Shown here: positions 56,256 through 64,000 of the stretch, piece by piece | How the letters are laid out: each line of letters opens with the position of its first letter | Numbering within the stretch: the stretch's first letter is position 1 | NCBI RefSeq assembly: GCF_014764405.1 | Contig: NZ_CP061725.1 | Span: forward strand, 4,960,001 to 5,024,000 | DNA from: Micromonospora craniellae | GTDB lineage: Bacteria > Actinomycetota > Actinomycetes > Mycobacteriales > Micromonosporaceae | Reading direction: 5' to 3' | DNA: 64,000 bases | Made by a program: the position numbers and the translations under genes | Notes under the pieces: model-generated | What the model was told of the DNA's origin: nothing | What the model saw: only the letters and a program-made list of their open reading frames with translations | The model's database searches: none

Positions 56256-57395
56256 TCACCGACCCACCGTGACCTGGTCGCGCATGCTGCCGCGCTGCAC
56301 GGCACGGCTGATGTCGCTGGGCGAGACGATGCCGACCAGGCGACCGTCGGCGACCACCAGCGCCCGCCCGTCGGCGCAGTCGCTGAGCCGGGGGAGCAGG
56401 TCGGTGAGCTGCTCGTCGGGGGAGGCCAGCACCAACTCGTCGGAGCGGCAGGACACCGACTCCAGCGTGGTGCTGCCCCGCGCGTCACTCGGCACCCCGC
56501 GCACCCGGTCGAGGGTGGCCAGGCCGACCGGCCGGCCGTCCTCGGTCAGCGGCAGCGCGGTGTGCCGGTAGGCGAACAGGTAGTTGTCGACGAAGTCGGC
56601 CACCGTCATCTCGCCCGAGGCGGTCTGCGGCTGCGGCGTCATCACCTCGGCCACCCGGATCCCCCGCAGGGCCGAACCCACCCGGGCCTGCCGCTCCTCC
56701 AGGCTCGCCGCCCCGATCAGGAACCAGCCGATCAGGGCCAGCCAGAGCCCGCCCACACCGGCGCCGGTGAGGAACCGGAACAACCCGAAGCCGATCAGCG
56801 CCAGACCGAGTACCCACCCGGCCCGGGCCGCCACCACCGTCGCCCGGGTCCGATCCCCGGTGGCCTTCCACACCGCCGCCCGCAGCAGCCGCCCGCCGTC
56901 CAGCGGCGCCGCCGGCAGGATGTTGAAGACCGCCAGCAGCAGGTTGATGCCGCCCAGCCAGGCCATCACACCCAGCCACAGCCCGTGCACCCCGGCGATG
57001 TTGAGTAGCATCGCGAGCACCCCGAAGAAGGCGCCGATGATCAGGCTGACCAGCGGCCCGATCCCGGCGATCCGCAGCTCGGCACCGGGCGTCCGGGCCT
57101 CGCCGCGCAACTCCGCCACCCCGCCGAACAGCCAGAGCGTGATCCCGCCGACGCCCAACCCGTTGCGCTTGGCCACCACCGCGTGCGACACCTCGTGCGC
57201 CAGCAGCCCCAGGAAGAAGACGACGGCCGCCGCCAGCCCCGCCAGCACGTACGCGACCACCGACCGGTCCGGGTACGACGCCGGGAACAGGTTGGCCGAC
57301 AGCCCCCACCAGATCAGCGCGAAGATGACCAGGACGCTCCAGTTCACCCCGACGGGTACGCCCACGATCCGGCCGAGCCGGAAACTCGCCCTCAT
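56256..57395 (-). CDS. Site-2-protease-type intramembrane metalloprotease with CBS domains
   Basis: The 379-residue membrane protein has the HExxH motif HEVSH near residue 65 in a transmembrane segment, a second metal-ligand region NILPAAPLDGGRLL near 170, and four to six hydrophobic segments. Two CBS-type modules follow from about residue 245 (RVAEVMTPQPQTASG and DGRALVVADGRLVGIVSPSD). S2P enzymes cut transmembrane substrates such as anti-sigma factors; CBS domains usually sense adenosyl ligands. ATG 57395 begins at MRASFRLGRIVG. The stop is 4 bp from the convergent flavoprotein gene stop. Confidence 0.92.
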   Translation of the reverse strand: MRASFRLGRIVGVPVGVNWSVLVIFALIWWGLSANLFPASYPDRSVVAYVLAGLAAAVVFFLGLLAHEVSHAVVAKRNGLGVGGITLWLFGGVAELRGEARTPGAELRIAGIGPLVSLIIGAFFGVLAMLLNIAGVHGLWLGVMAWLGGINLLLAVFNILPAAPLDGGRLLRAAVWKATGDRTRATVVAARAGWVLGLALIGFGLFRFLTGAGVGGLWLALIGWFLIGAASLEERQARVGSALRGIRVAEVMTPQPQTASGEMTVADFVDNYLFAYRHTALPLTEDGRPVGLATLDRVRGVPSDARGSTTLESVSCRSDELVLASPDEQLTDLLPRLSDCADGRALVVADGRLVGIVSPSDISRAVQRGSMRDQVTVGR

Positions 57396-57632
57396 GTCTC
57401 GCTGATACCCCCGCAGGTCGTTTCCATGCCCGGGCACAGTGCGACCGGCACGGGTCGGGGGGTAGCGACGGTCTCCGGGCGGACCTGCGGATCCTGCTAC
57501 CGGTCGTTCACGGTCACCGGATGGCGCTGCGGCGGGGTCGGCACGGCACTGCACCGGCCGGGCCGCCGACGGGTAGGGTGCGAGGCTGAGCCGGGCCGTC
57601 GGCAGCAGCCGGCGCACTGACTGAGGACGGAC

Positions 57633-60600
57633 GTGGCGAAACTCGAACTGACCGTGGCCGAGGCTGCGCTGTACGACCTGGTCGGACCCCGCACCTTCGT
57701 CCGGGCCCGGCAGCACCTCGACCGCGGCGACCTGGTCGACGTGCGGTGGGATCCGACGACCGGCAGGATCTCTGGTCAGCTCACCGGCACATGCTCGGGT
57801 CCGGTGACAGCTCACGTGGCGATGCTCGACGAGCGCATCACGGCCCTCGAAGGAGATTGTGCGTGTGGGCAGGACGGCTGTGCCCATCTCTCGGCGATGG
57901 CTCTCGCCATGCTGTCGACGGGCGGGCCGCCGCAACGCGATCCGGTGAAGCAGCAGAAGAAGAAGGGGAGCTGGGAGTCGGCGGTCGCCAGCCTGGTACG
58001 CGACATCGCACCACCTGAGGCCACCATGCGACCCGAACAGGCGGGCGTCGGCCTCCAGTTCGAAGCCGTTCGACCCACTCCGGACAGTGCAGGCTTCCGG
58101 GTCGGACTCCGTCCGGTCGTACCGGGGCGTACCGGCTGGGTTCGCTCCGGGATCAGTTGGTCGTCGTTGAGTTACGCGTACACGGGAAGGTCCAGGCAGT
58201 CCGAGCGGCATCGCCGACTGCTCGGTGAGATCGTGCGGTCGGCTGCCTCCGGCCACGACCCGTACGGCTACCACTACGGCGGCCATCGGCAGACCATCTT
58301 CCTCGACGAGATCGAGACCCGACGCATCTGGGACCTGCTGGCCGAGGCTGACGAAGCCGGTGTCCCGTTCGTACAGCCGGGTAAACTGCCCGGTCCGGTA
58401 CTGGTCGGCCGCCGCCCGGTCCGGCTGTCGGTGCGAGTCGACCGGGCCGACGGCGAACTCGCTCTCGGCGCCGCGCTGTCGGTCGACAGAGCGCCGATCG
58501 ACACGACCGAACTGGTGCTCGTCGGCGATCCCGCGCACGGTGTCGCCTGGTGGGGGCAGCCGGATGCGAACGCGCCCCGCCCCGGGAAGCGCGCATTGCA
58601 TCTGGCGCCGTTGGATGCCGCGATGTCACCGCGCACGACGCGGGCGCTCGCCGGACCACCGATCCGGATTCCGGCTGCCGAGGAAGCGCAGTTCTTCGAT
58701 CGTTTCTATCCGGACCTGCTCCGCCAGGTGGAGGTGATCGCGGCCGGTCCGGCGGTCCGCCTCCCGGCGGTCGGGCCGGACACGCTGGCAGTGACCCTGA
58801 CGCCGGAGCCCGGCCACCGTCTTCGCGTCACCTGGGAATGGCACCGCGTGGTGGGTGACCGACGCCATCCCGAGCCCCTGCGGGCCGGTACGCCCGGCGG
58901 AGCCGACGCCCACCGCGAGCGGGTGCTCGGCCAGGTGATCGAGGTGGTCGCCAAGCCGGTGGCCGAACTCGTCGAACCGACCCCGGCCGGGCCACAGCTG
59001 ACCGCCTCGACCGTCGTCGCCGGTGACGCCCTGATCCGTTTCCTGACTGACGTCGTGCCCCGGCTCGCCGACATCGACCACGTCGAGGTGATCACCGCGC
59101 CCGACGGAACGCTGCCGGACTACCAGGAGACGTTCGACGCACCGGCGATCACCTTCACCGACGGAAATGGTGCCGGCGACCACGACTGGTTCGACCTGTC
59201 GGTGCAGGTCAGCGTCGGCGGTGAACCGGTCGACTTCGCCACGTTGTTCGGCGCGCTCGCGCAGGACCATCAGTACCTCATCCTGCCCAGCGGGACGTAC
59301 TTCGCTTTGGACCGAGCGGAGTTCCGCCAGCTCAGGGAGCTGATCGCCGAGTCGCGTACCCTCTCGGACGCCCCACCCGGGACGGTGCGGGTCGGCCGGT
59401 TCCAGGCCGGGCTCTGGGACGAACTCGCCGAGCTCGGCGAGGTGACCGGCCAGGCAGCCGCCTGGCAACAGTCGGTGCGGGCGCTGAGCGAAGCAGACCT
59501 GGCCGTCCCACATCCGGTTCCGACGGAGGTACGGGCCGAGCTGCGGCCGTACCAGCAGGACGGTTTCCGGTGGCTTGCCACCCTGCACGACCACGGTCTC
59601 GGCGGCGTCCTCGCCGACGACATGGGACTCGGCAAGACCCTCCAGGCGTTGGCGCTGATCTGTCACGCCCGGCGGGAGCAGCCGTTCCTGGTGGTCTGCC
59701 CGGCCAGCGTCGTCGACAACTGGGCCCGCGAGGCGGCCCGCTTCACGCCGGATCTCGCCGTCCGGGCGATCACGCAGACCGTGGCGCGACGCGGCGTGGA
59801 ACTCGCCGAGGCGGTGTCCGGCGCGCAGGTCGTCGTCACCTCGTACACCCTGTTCCGGCTGGAGTACGACGACTACCGGGCGCTCGACTGGGCGGGCCTG
59901 ATCCTCGACGAGGCGCAGTTCGTCAAGAACGCCCAGTCCCAGGCGCACCGCTGCGCGAAACTACTGCCGGCACCGTTCAAGCTGGCGATCACCGGCACGC
60001 CGATGGAGAACAACCTCGGTGAGTTGTGGGCGCTGTGTTCGATCGCCTCACCCGGGCTGTTGCCGCGCGCCGACCGGTTCACCGAGTACTACCGTAACCC
60101 GATCGAGAAGGAACGCGACGCGGACCGCCTCACCCAGCTCCGCCGCCGGATCCGGCCACTGATGCTGCGTCGGCGCAAGGGGGACGTGGCCGCCGACCTG
60201 CCACCCAAGCAGGAACAGGTCCTGGAGATCGAGCTGGACCGCAAGCACCGGCGCGTCTATCAGGCGTACCTGCAACGGGAGCGACAGAAGGTCCTTGGCC
60301 TGCTCGGCGACCTGGAGAAGAACCGGTTCGAGATCTTCCGGTCGCTGACCCTGCTGCGGCAGGCCAGCCTCGATGTCGGGCTGGTCGACCCGGAGCAGAG
60401 TGTGCCGTCTACCAAGCTCGACGTCCTCGCCGAGCGGGTCGCCGACCTGGTCGCCGAGGGACACCGAACCCTGGTGTTCAGTCAGTTCACCCGTTTCCTC
60501 GACCGGGCCCGGCAGCGGCTCGAACAGGACGGCATCGGATGCAGCTATCTCGACGGCAGCACCCGCGACCGGGCCGCGGTGATCGACGAGTTCAAGAGCG

Positions 60601-60911
60601 GCACCAACCCGGTCTTCCTGATCAGCCTCAAGGCCGGCGGGTTCGGCCTCAACCTCACCGAGGCCGACTACTGCCTGCTGCTCGACCCGTGGTGGAACCC
60701 GGCCGCAGAGAACCAGGCGGTGGACCGGGTACACCGCATCGGACAGACCCGCAACGTGATGGTGTACCGATTGGTCGCCAAGGACACCATCGAGGAGAAG
60801 GTGATGGCCCTCAAGGCGCGCAAGGCCGAACTCTTCGACAGCGTCCTCGACGGCGGCGAGTTCGCCTCCGCGCAACTCACCGTCGACGACATCCGCAACC
60901 TGCTGGAGTAG
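57633..60911 (+). CDS. SNF2-family helicase with N-terminal SWIM zinc finger
   Basis: The 1092-residue protein has a SWIM zinc motif CACGQDGCAHL near residue 76, a middle beta-rich region, and an SNF2 ATPase: ADDMGLGKTLQAL near 662, ILDEAQ near 755, SQFTRFLDRARQRL near 950, and DRVHRIGQTR near 1030. This is the common bacterial SWIM/SNF2 architecture. It is unrelated in operon to the SNF2 gene at 21-2975 and looks like a stable chromosomal gene. GTG 57633 follows GAGGA; a TAGGGT box at 57572-57577 is a possible -10. Confidence 0.93.
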   Translation: MAKLELTVAEAALYDLVGPRTFVRARQHLDRGDLVDVRWDPTTGRISGQLTGTCSGPVTAHVAMLDERITALEGDCACGQDGCAHLSAMALAMLSTGGPPQRDPVKQQKKKGSWESAVASLVRDIAPPEATMRPEQAGVGLQFEAVRPTPDSAGFRVGLRPVVPGRTGWVRSGISWSSLSYAYTGRSRQSERHRRLLGEIVRSAASGHDPYGYHYGGHRQTIFLDEIETRRIWDLLAEADEAGVPFVQPGKLPGPVLVGRRPVRLSVRVDRADGELALGAALSVDRAPIDTTELVLVGDPAHGVAWWGQPDANAPRPGKRALHLAPLDAAMSPRTTRALAGPPIRIPAAEEAQFFDRFYPDLLRQVEVIAAGPAVRLPAVGPDTLAVTLTPEPGHRLRVTWEWHRVVGDRRHPEPLRAGTPGGADAHRERVLGQVIEVVAKPVAELVEPTPAGPQLTASTVVAGDALIRFLTDVVPRLADIDHVEVITAPDGTLPDYQETFDAPAITFTDGNGAGDHDWFDLSVQVSVGGEPVDFATLFGALAQDHQYLILPSGTYFALDRAEFRQLRELIAESRTLSDAPPGTVRVGRFQAGLWDELAELGEVTGQAAAWQQSVRALSEADLAVPHPVPTEVRAELRPYQQDGFRWLATLHDHGLGGVLADDMGLGKTLQALALICHARREQPFLVVCPASVVDNWAREAARFTPDLAVRAITQTVARRGVELAEAVSGAQVVVTSYTLFRLEYDDYRALDWAGLILDEAQFVKNAQSQAHRCAKLLPAPFKLAITGTPMENNLGELWALCSIASPGLLPRADRFTEYYRNPIEKERDADRLTQLRRRIRPLMLRRRKGDVAADLPPKQEQVLEIELDRKHRRVYQAYLQRERQKVLGLLGDLEKNRFEIFRSLTLLRQASLDVGLVDPEQSVPSTKLDVLAERVADLVAEGHRTLVFSQFTRFLDRARQRLEQDGIGCSYLDGSTRDRAAVIDEFKSGTNPVFLISLKAGGFGLNLTEADYCLLLDPWWNPAAENQAVDRVHRIGQTRNVMVYRLVAKDTIEEKVMALKARKAELFDSVLDGGEFASAQLTVDDIRNLLE

Positions 60912-60943
60912 GTGCGAGGTCGGAAGGCGCCAGCGCGACGATA

Positions 60944-61708
60944 TCAAGATCCGTCGAAGTCGACATCGCTATGACGGAGGCGGTCACCATCGAGTGTCGT
61001 CGACTCCACCACCATGAAGTCGTAGTTGCCGGGGCCGACCGTCCGGTCGAGGGTACGCATGATCCGGTCGGGGTTGTCGCGCGGACCCTGGTGGAAGAAG
61101 GGCTTTCCGTTCAGGCCGAAGGTGATCCGGCTCGGCGGCTCCCAACTGCCGAGGTACGGCGCGGCGCTGTAGAAGTCACGATGCGGGTCGAGACCGAGGC
61201 TGCGGGCGTAGTCCACCGCTCCGAAGACCAGGTGCCGGGCAAGCTCGACGGGCGCCTGGAGTGGCGCGCGGTCGTAGGCGCTGAAGAACTCCGCCACAGT
61301 GCCGTTCAGGCTCGTCGGGTCGCTGGTGATCGGGGGAATCGCGTTCTTGACGCCGAGGCAGTAGGTGTCGACCAGGTACCCGCACGTGGTCACCCCACCG
61401 TTCTCGGCCCGGGCGACCATGACACTGACCAGCCCGGCACCGATCACGAACGGCGGTAGCTCCGCGTCGTCCACCCAGTCGGCGGGCCGGTCGACGATGC
61501 TCAACCCATTGCTCCACTGCCGGCTGACCCAGCAGCCCAGCAGCGGCAACTCCGACGGATGGGTGCGCTCCGGCCGTACGACATCGACGCCGCGCACCAG
61601 CCGGGTGACCACCGCACGGGTCACGCTCAACTCCCGGGCGATCTGCTTTGGCGTCTTTCCGGCGGCTCGCAGCGCCTGAGCCCGATCCTTCAACTCCTTT
61701 GATTCCAC
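60944..61708 (-). CDS. HTH-domain protein with uncharacterised C-terminal domain
   Basis: The 254-residue protein starts with an HTH like those of resolvases/Hin (ELKDRAQALRAAGKTPKQI, then ARELSVTRAVVTRLVRG). The C-terminal domain contains GYLVDTYCLGVKNAI and HLVFGAVDYARSLGLDPH, a pattern seen in bacterial proteins with SEC-C motifs. GTG 61708 is preferred over an upstream start at 61879 because the added 57 residues lack conserved character. It converges with the SNF2 gene, 32 bp apart. Role unknown, presumably DNA binding. Confidence 0.7.
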   Translation of the reverse strand: MESKELKDRAQALRAAGKTPKQIARELSVTRAVVTRLVRGVDVVRPERTHPSELPLLGCWVSRQWSNGLSIVDRPADWVDDAELPPFVIGAGLVSVMVARAENGGVTTCGYLVDTYCLGVKNAIPPITSDPTSLNGTVAEFFSAYDRAPLQAPVELARHLVFGAVDYARSLGLDPHRDFYSAAPYLGSWEPPSRITFGLNGKPFFHQGPRDNPDRIMRTLDRTVGPGNYDFMVVESTTLDGDRLRHSDVDFDGS

Positions 61709-62198
61709 GCGGCCATGGTGGTGCTTTTCCTGCCAACTTGCAAAGCCGCCACTCGAAGCACATGCCTGCGTCAGGGCGGGTTCCGTCGATCTCGGCTGCT
61801 CAAGCCAGCTACGGGCCTGTCGTTGAAAGGGTGTAAATCCGAACAAAGGAGACACAGGGATGGTAGATGTGACGATCACTTCAACGGCCCCCGTGGACTC
61901 GGTGGCCCCGTTCCGTGGGCCGTGGGCTGCGCTGCGTCGCTCGGACCGGTGACTCCCGCGTCAGCGGCGGCTCTGGCAGCAACTACGTAGTCGGACTCGC
62001 CCGGTCTGCGTGCGTCAGTTGGAGTTGCCGCTCCACAAGGAATTCTTCACCCTCGGTGATGCCCGCGTGTGTAACGGGTGACGATGTCTGGTTTGTGGTT
62101 GCAGCTTGTGACCGACCTTTACATCGGTGGTTCGGCATCCTTACAGTTCGGGCATCGACTGGCTTGATCACGGGGGTGGCCGGGTGGCTGGCGTCTGC
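61709..62198. other. Intergenic region upstream of the large secreted protein gene
   Basis: Nothing convincing is encoded in these 490 bp. An AAAGGAG box followed after 8 bases by an ATG at 61861 opens a 31-codon frame (MVDVTITSTAP...), too short to support without homologues. The region probably holds promoters for both flanking genes. Confidence 0.35.
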
Positions 62199-64000
62199 AT
62201 GGGTACGGCGCGGCGTTGGTGGATAGCGGCGTTGGTGTCGATGTTGGTGACGTCGGCGCTGGTAGCGCCCACCCGGGTCGAGGCGGCTGCGCCGAAGTCG
62301 GCGGTGGCCTGTGAGGACGAGCAGCCGGACGCCGATTCCGCGGGGCGGATGGTCGGGACGTGTGGTCGGCGGGTGGAGATCCTCGCCGAACGTACCGAGT
62401 GGTCGCAGACGTTCGTGAACGTCGACGGTTCGCGCACGTTGGAGCAGAGCATCGAGCCGACACGGGTGCGCAGGGGGAGGTCCTGGGCGCCGGTGGACAC
62501 CACGCTCAAGGTCTCCGCGGAGGGGGTCACTCCCCGCGCGACGGTGTTGCCGATGGTCTTCTCACCCGGTGGTGACGCGCCGTTGGCACGGCTTCGCGAC
62601 GGTGAGCGGGAATTGGCGATGACCTGGCCGGGTCGTCTACCGACGCCGGTGTTGGAGGGTGCGACCGCGATCTACCGCGGCGTCCTGCCGGACGTGGACC
62701 TGCGGGTCACCGCGCAACCGATGGGTTTCTCCGAGGTGTTGGTGGTGCGGTCTCGTCAGGCGGCGGTGAGCCCTCGACTGGCGTTACTGAAGTTCGGGTT
62801 GGAGACCAAGGGCGTCACGGTCGGCACGACCGGCTGGGGTGGACTCGCGGCACGCGACGGCGAGGGCGCTGCCGTGTTCGCCGCGCCGGCACCGATGATG
62901 TGGGACTCCTCGGACGCGTCGGAGGCTGAGACGCCGGACGGGACGACCGAGAAGCGTTCGAGCGAGGTGAGCCCGCAGCGCAAGCCGAGTACGGCTGAAC
63001 AGCAGCGGCATCTGGATGAGGAAGCCTCGGTTCAGGCGGAGTCGCGCCGGCCGGGCGCACGTGAGTTCGTACGACGCGCGGTGATGCCGGTACGGGTCGA
63101 TGGTCAGGAGATGACGCTCGTGCCCGACAAGGCGATGCTGTCCGATCCCCGATCGAAGTTGCCGATCTACATCGACCCGTCGTGGACGGGCGGGGTCGCC
63201 AGTAACGCGTGGACGTCGGTGTGGAGCAAGCACAAGTCGAGTTCCCGGACCCCGGCGACGGCACCCGAGCCGGCCTCTGGCTGGAGAAGATCTCCCACGC
63301 GGGGCTCGTTGGCACCACCAGCAGCGTGCCGGACATCGAGTTCACCCCCGTGCAGAAAGCCAACCGGGTCGACGCGATCGGCGACCATTCGCTGGCGATG
63401 AACTGGATGCGGATCGCCCGGATCCGTACCGAGTCCGGCGGCACCATCAGCGTCACCTACTCCGACACCGACTGCGCCGCCGACCAGCCCAAACCCAATC
63501 CAGCGACCAACACACGCCGCTGCTACCCGGTGATCTGGGAACCCGAAGGCCACAGCACGCCGGTCACCGACTGGTTCCACAAGTACGTCGTCACCACGAT
63601 CTACGAAGCGGACAACACCGGCGGCGCCCCACCACAGGGCAGCCCCCGCGTCGTCTACTCCTACAACTACTTCGACGCCGCCTGGCACTACAACGACGAC
63701 GACGGAATCATCGACAAGAAGAGCAAGACCTGGTCCGACTGGCGCGGCTACGGCCGAGTCGAAGTCACCGTCGGGGACCCCGGCGAGCAGAGCGCCACCG
63801 AGACCCGCTACTTCCAAGGCATGCACGGAGACCGGGCCTCCACCACCGCCGGTGACCGTCGCACCGTCACGATCGACGGCATCACCGACCACGACTACTA
63901 CGCCGGCATGGTCCGGGAGGAGAAGAACCTGAACGGTCCCGGCGGCCAGGTCGTGTCCCGGGTGACCAACGAACCCTGGGCCTCCGGTGCCACCGCCACC
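62199..64000 (+). pseudogene. Large secreted RHS/wall-associated-type protein, frameshifted, runs off the window
   Basis: The gene starts with a signal peptide (RRWWIAALVSMLVTSALVA, cleavage near VEAAA) and an N-terminal domain typical of large actinobacterial RHS/YD-repeat or wall-associated proteins (LEQSIEPTRVRRGRSWAP, KLPIYIDPSWTGG). At about 63236, after WTSVWSKHK, the reading frame changes: the other frame reads VEFPDPGDGTRAGLWLEKI and stays open to the window end with IRTESGGTISVTYS and RVVYSYNYFDAAWHYN, RHS-region sequence that usually lies much further on. An internal deletion with frameshift is the likely cause. ATG 62199 or GTG 62184 could be the start. Confidence 0.75.

Noticed and set aside
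61861..61956. A 31-codon frame behind an AAAGGAG box
   Set aside because: Too short to support without homologues; no codon signal beyond background.

Overview
The window looks like a high-GC actinobacterial chromosome, most likely Micromonosporaceae. The reasons are strongly GC-biased third codon positions, frequent GTG starts, ATGA/GTGA gene overlaps, an F420-type LLM oxidoreductase, SigE-type ECF sigma factors, leaderless starts just after TANNNT boxes, and a large secreted wall/RHS-like protein. No rRNA, tRNA or CRISPR array was recognised.

21-17495: a tightly coupled operon of four very large genes, each overlapping the next by 4 bp: a SNF2-family helicase (DrmD-like), an 1836-residue adenine-specific DNA methyltransferase (DrmMI/PglX-like), a 2247-residue DEAD/DEAH helicase with a C-terminal DUF1998 region and nuclease-like C-terminal segments, and a UvrD-like helicase with an N-terminal RelE/ParE-like domain. 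This resembles, but does not match, class 1 DISARM, with Druantia DruE as another relative of the third protein. I read it as a DISARM-related anti-phage island.

17481-31234: the rear of the same island, wrecked by insertion sequences. An IS5-family element (carrying a nested IS1182 element) sits in the last codons of the UvrD-like gene. An IS1380 copy without target duplication marks a past deletion. A Dna2/UPF1-type SF1 helicase gene is split by IS4 and IS66 elements and frameshifted near its end. A winged-helix/PLD-like gene is split by a second IS1380 copy. Removing the elements and one copy of each target duplication joins the reading frames exactly, and the helicase/PLD junction again shows a 4-bp ATGA overlap, so the original operon probably had at least six genes.

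31235-45098: core-like genes mixed with decay. gltX is followed by frameshifted or truncated genes (FkbM-type methyltransferase, sugar epimerase, ECF sigma, YCII protein), then a two-gene unit ending in a glycoside-hydrolase-like protein, an ECF sigma/membrane-protein pair, a GntR-ABC transporter operon with a plausible operator, and a secreted alpha-amylase with MalR/LacI-like upstream repeats.

45101-51568: a four-level nested mobile element: an IS5-family element whose transposase gene contains a group II intron (reverse transcriptase, domain V), whose 5' RNA region contains an IS66 element, which contains the third IS1380 copy. Every boundary and target duplication can be read.

51569-64000: ordinary chromosome: an ABC transporter pair, LLM oxidoreductase, alditol-oxidase-like flavoprotein, site-2 protease with CBS domains, SWIM/SNF2 helicase, an HTH protein, and a large secreted protein gene that is internally deleted/frameshifted and runs off the window.
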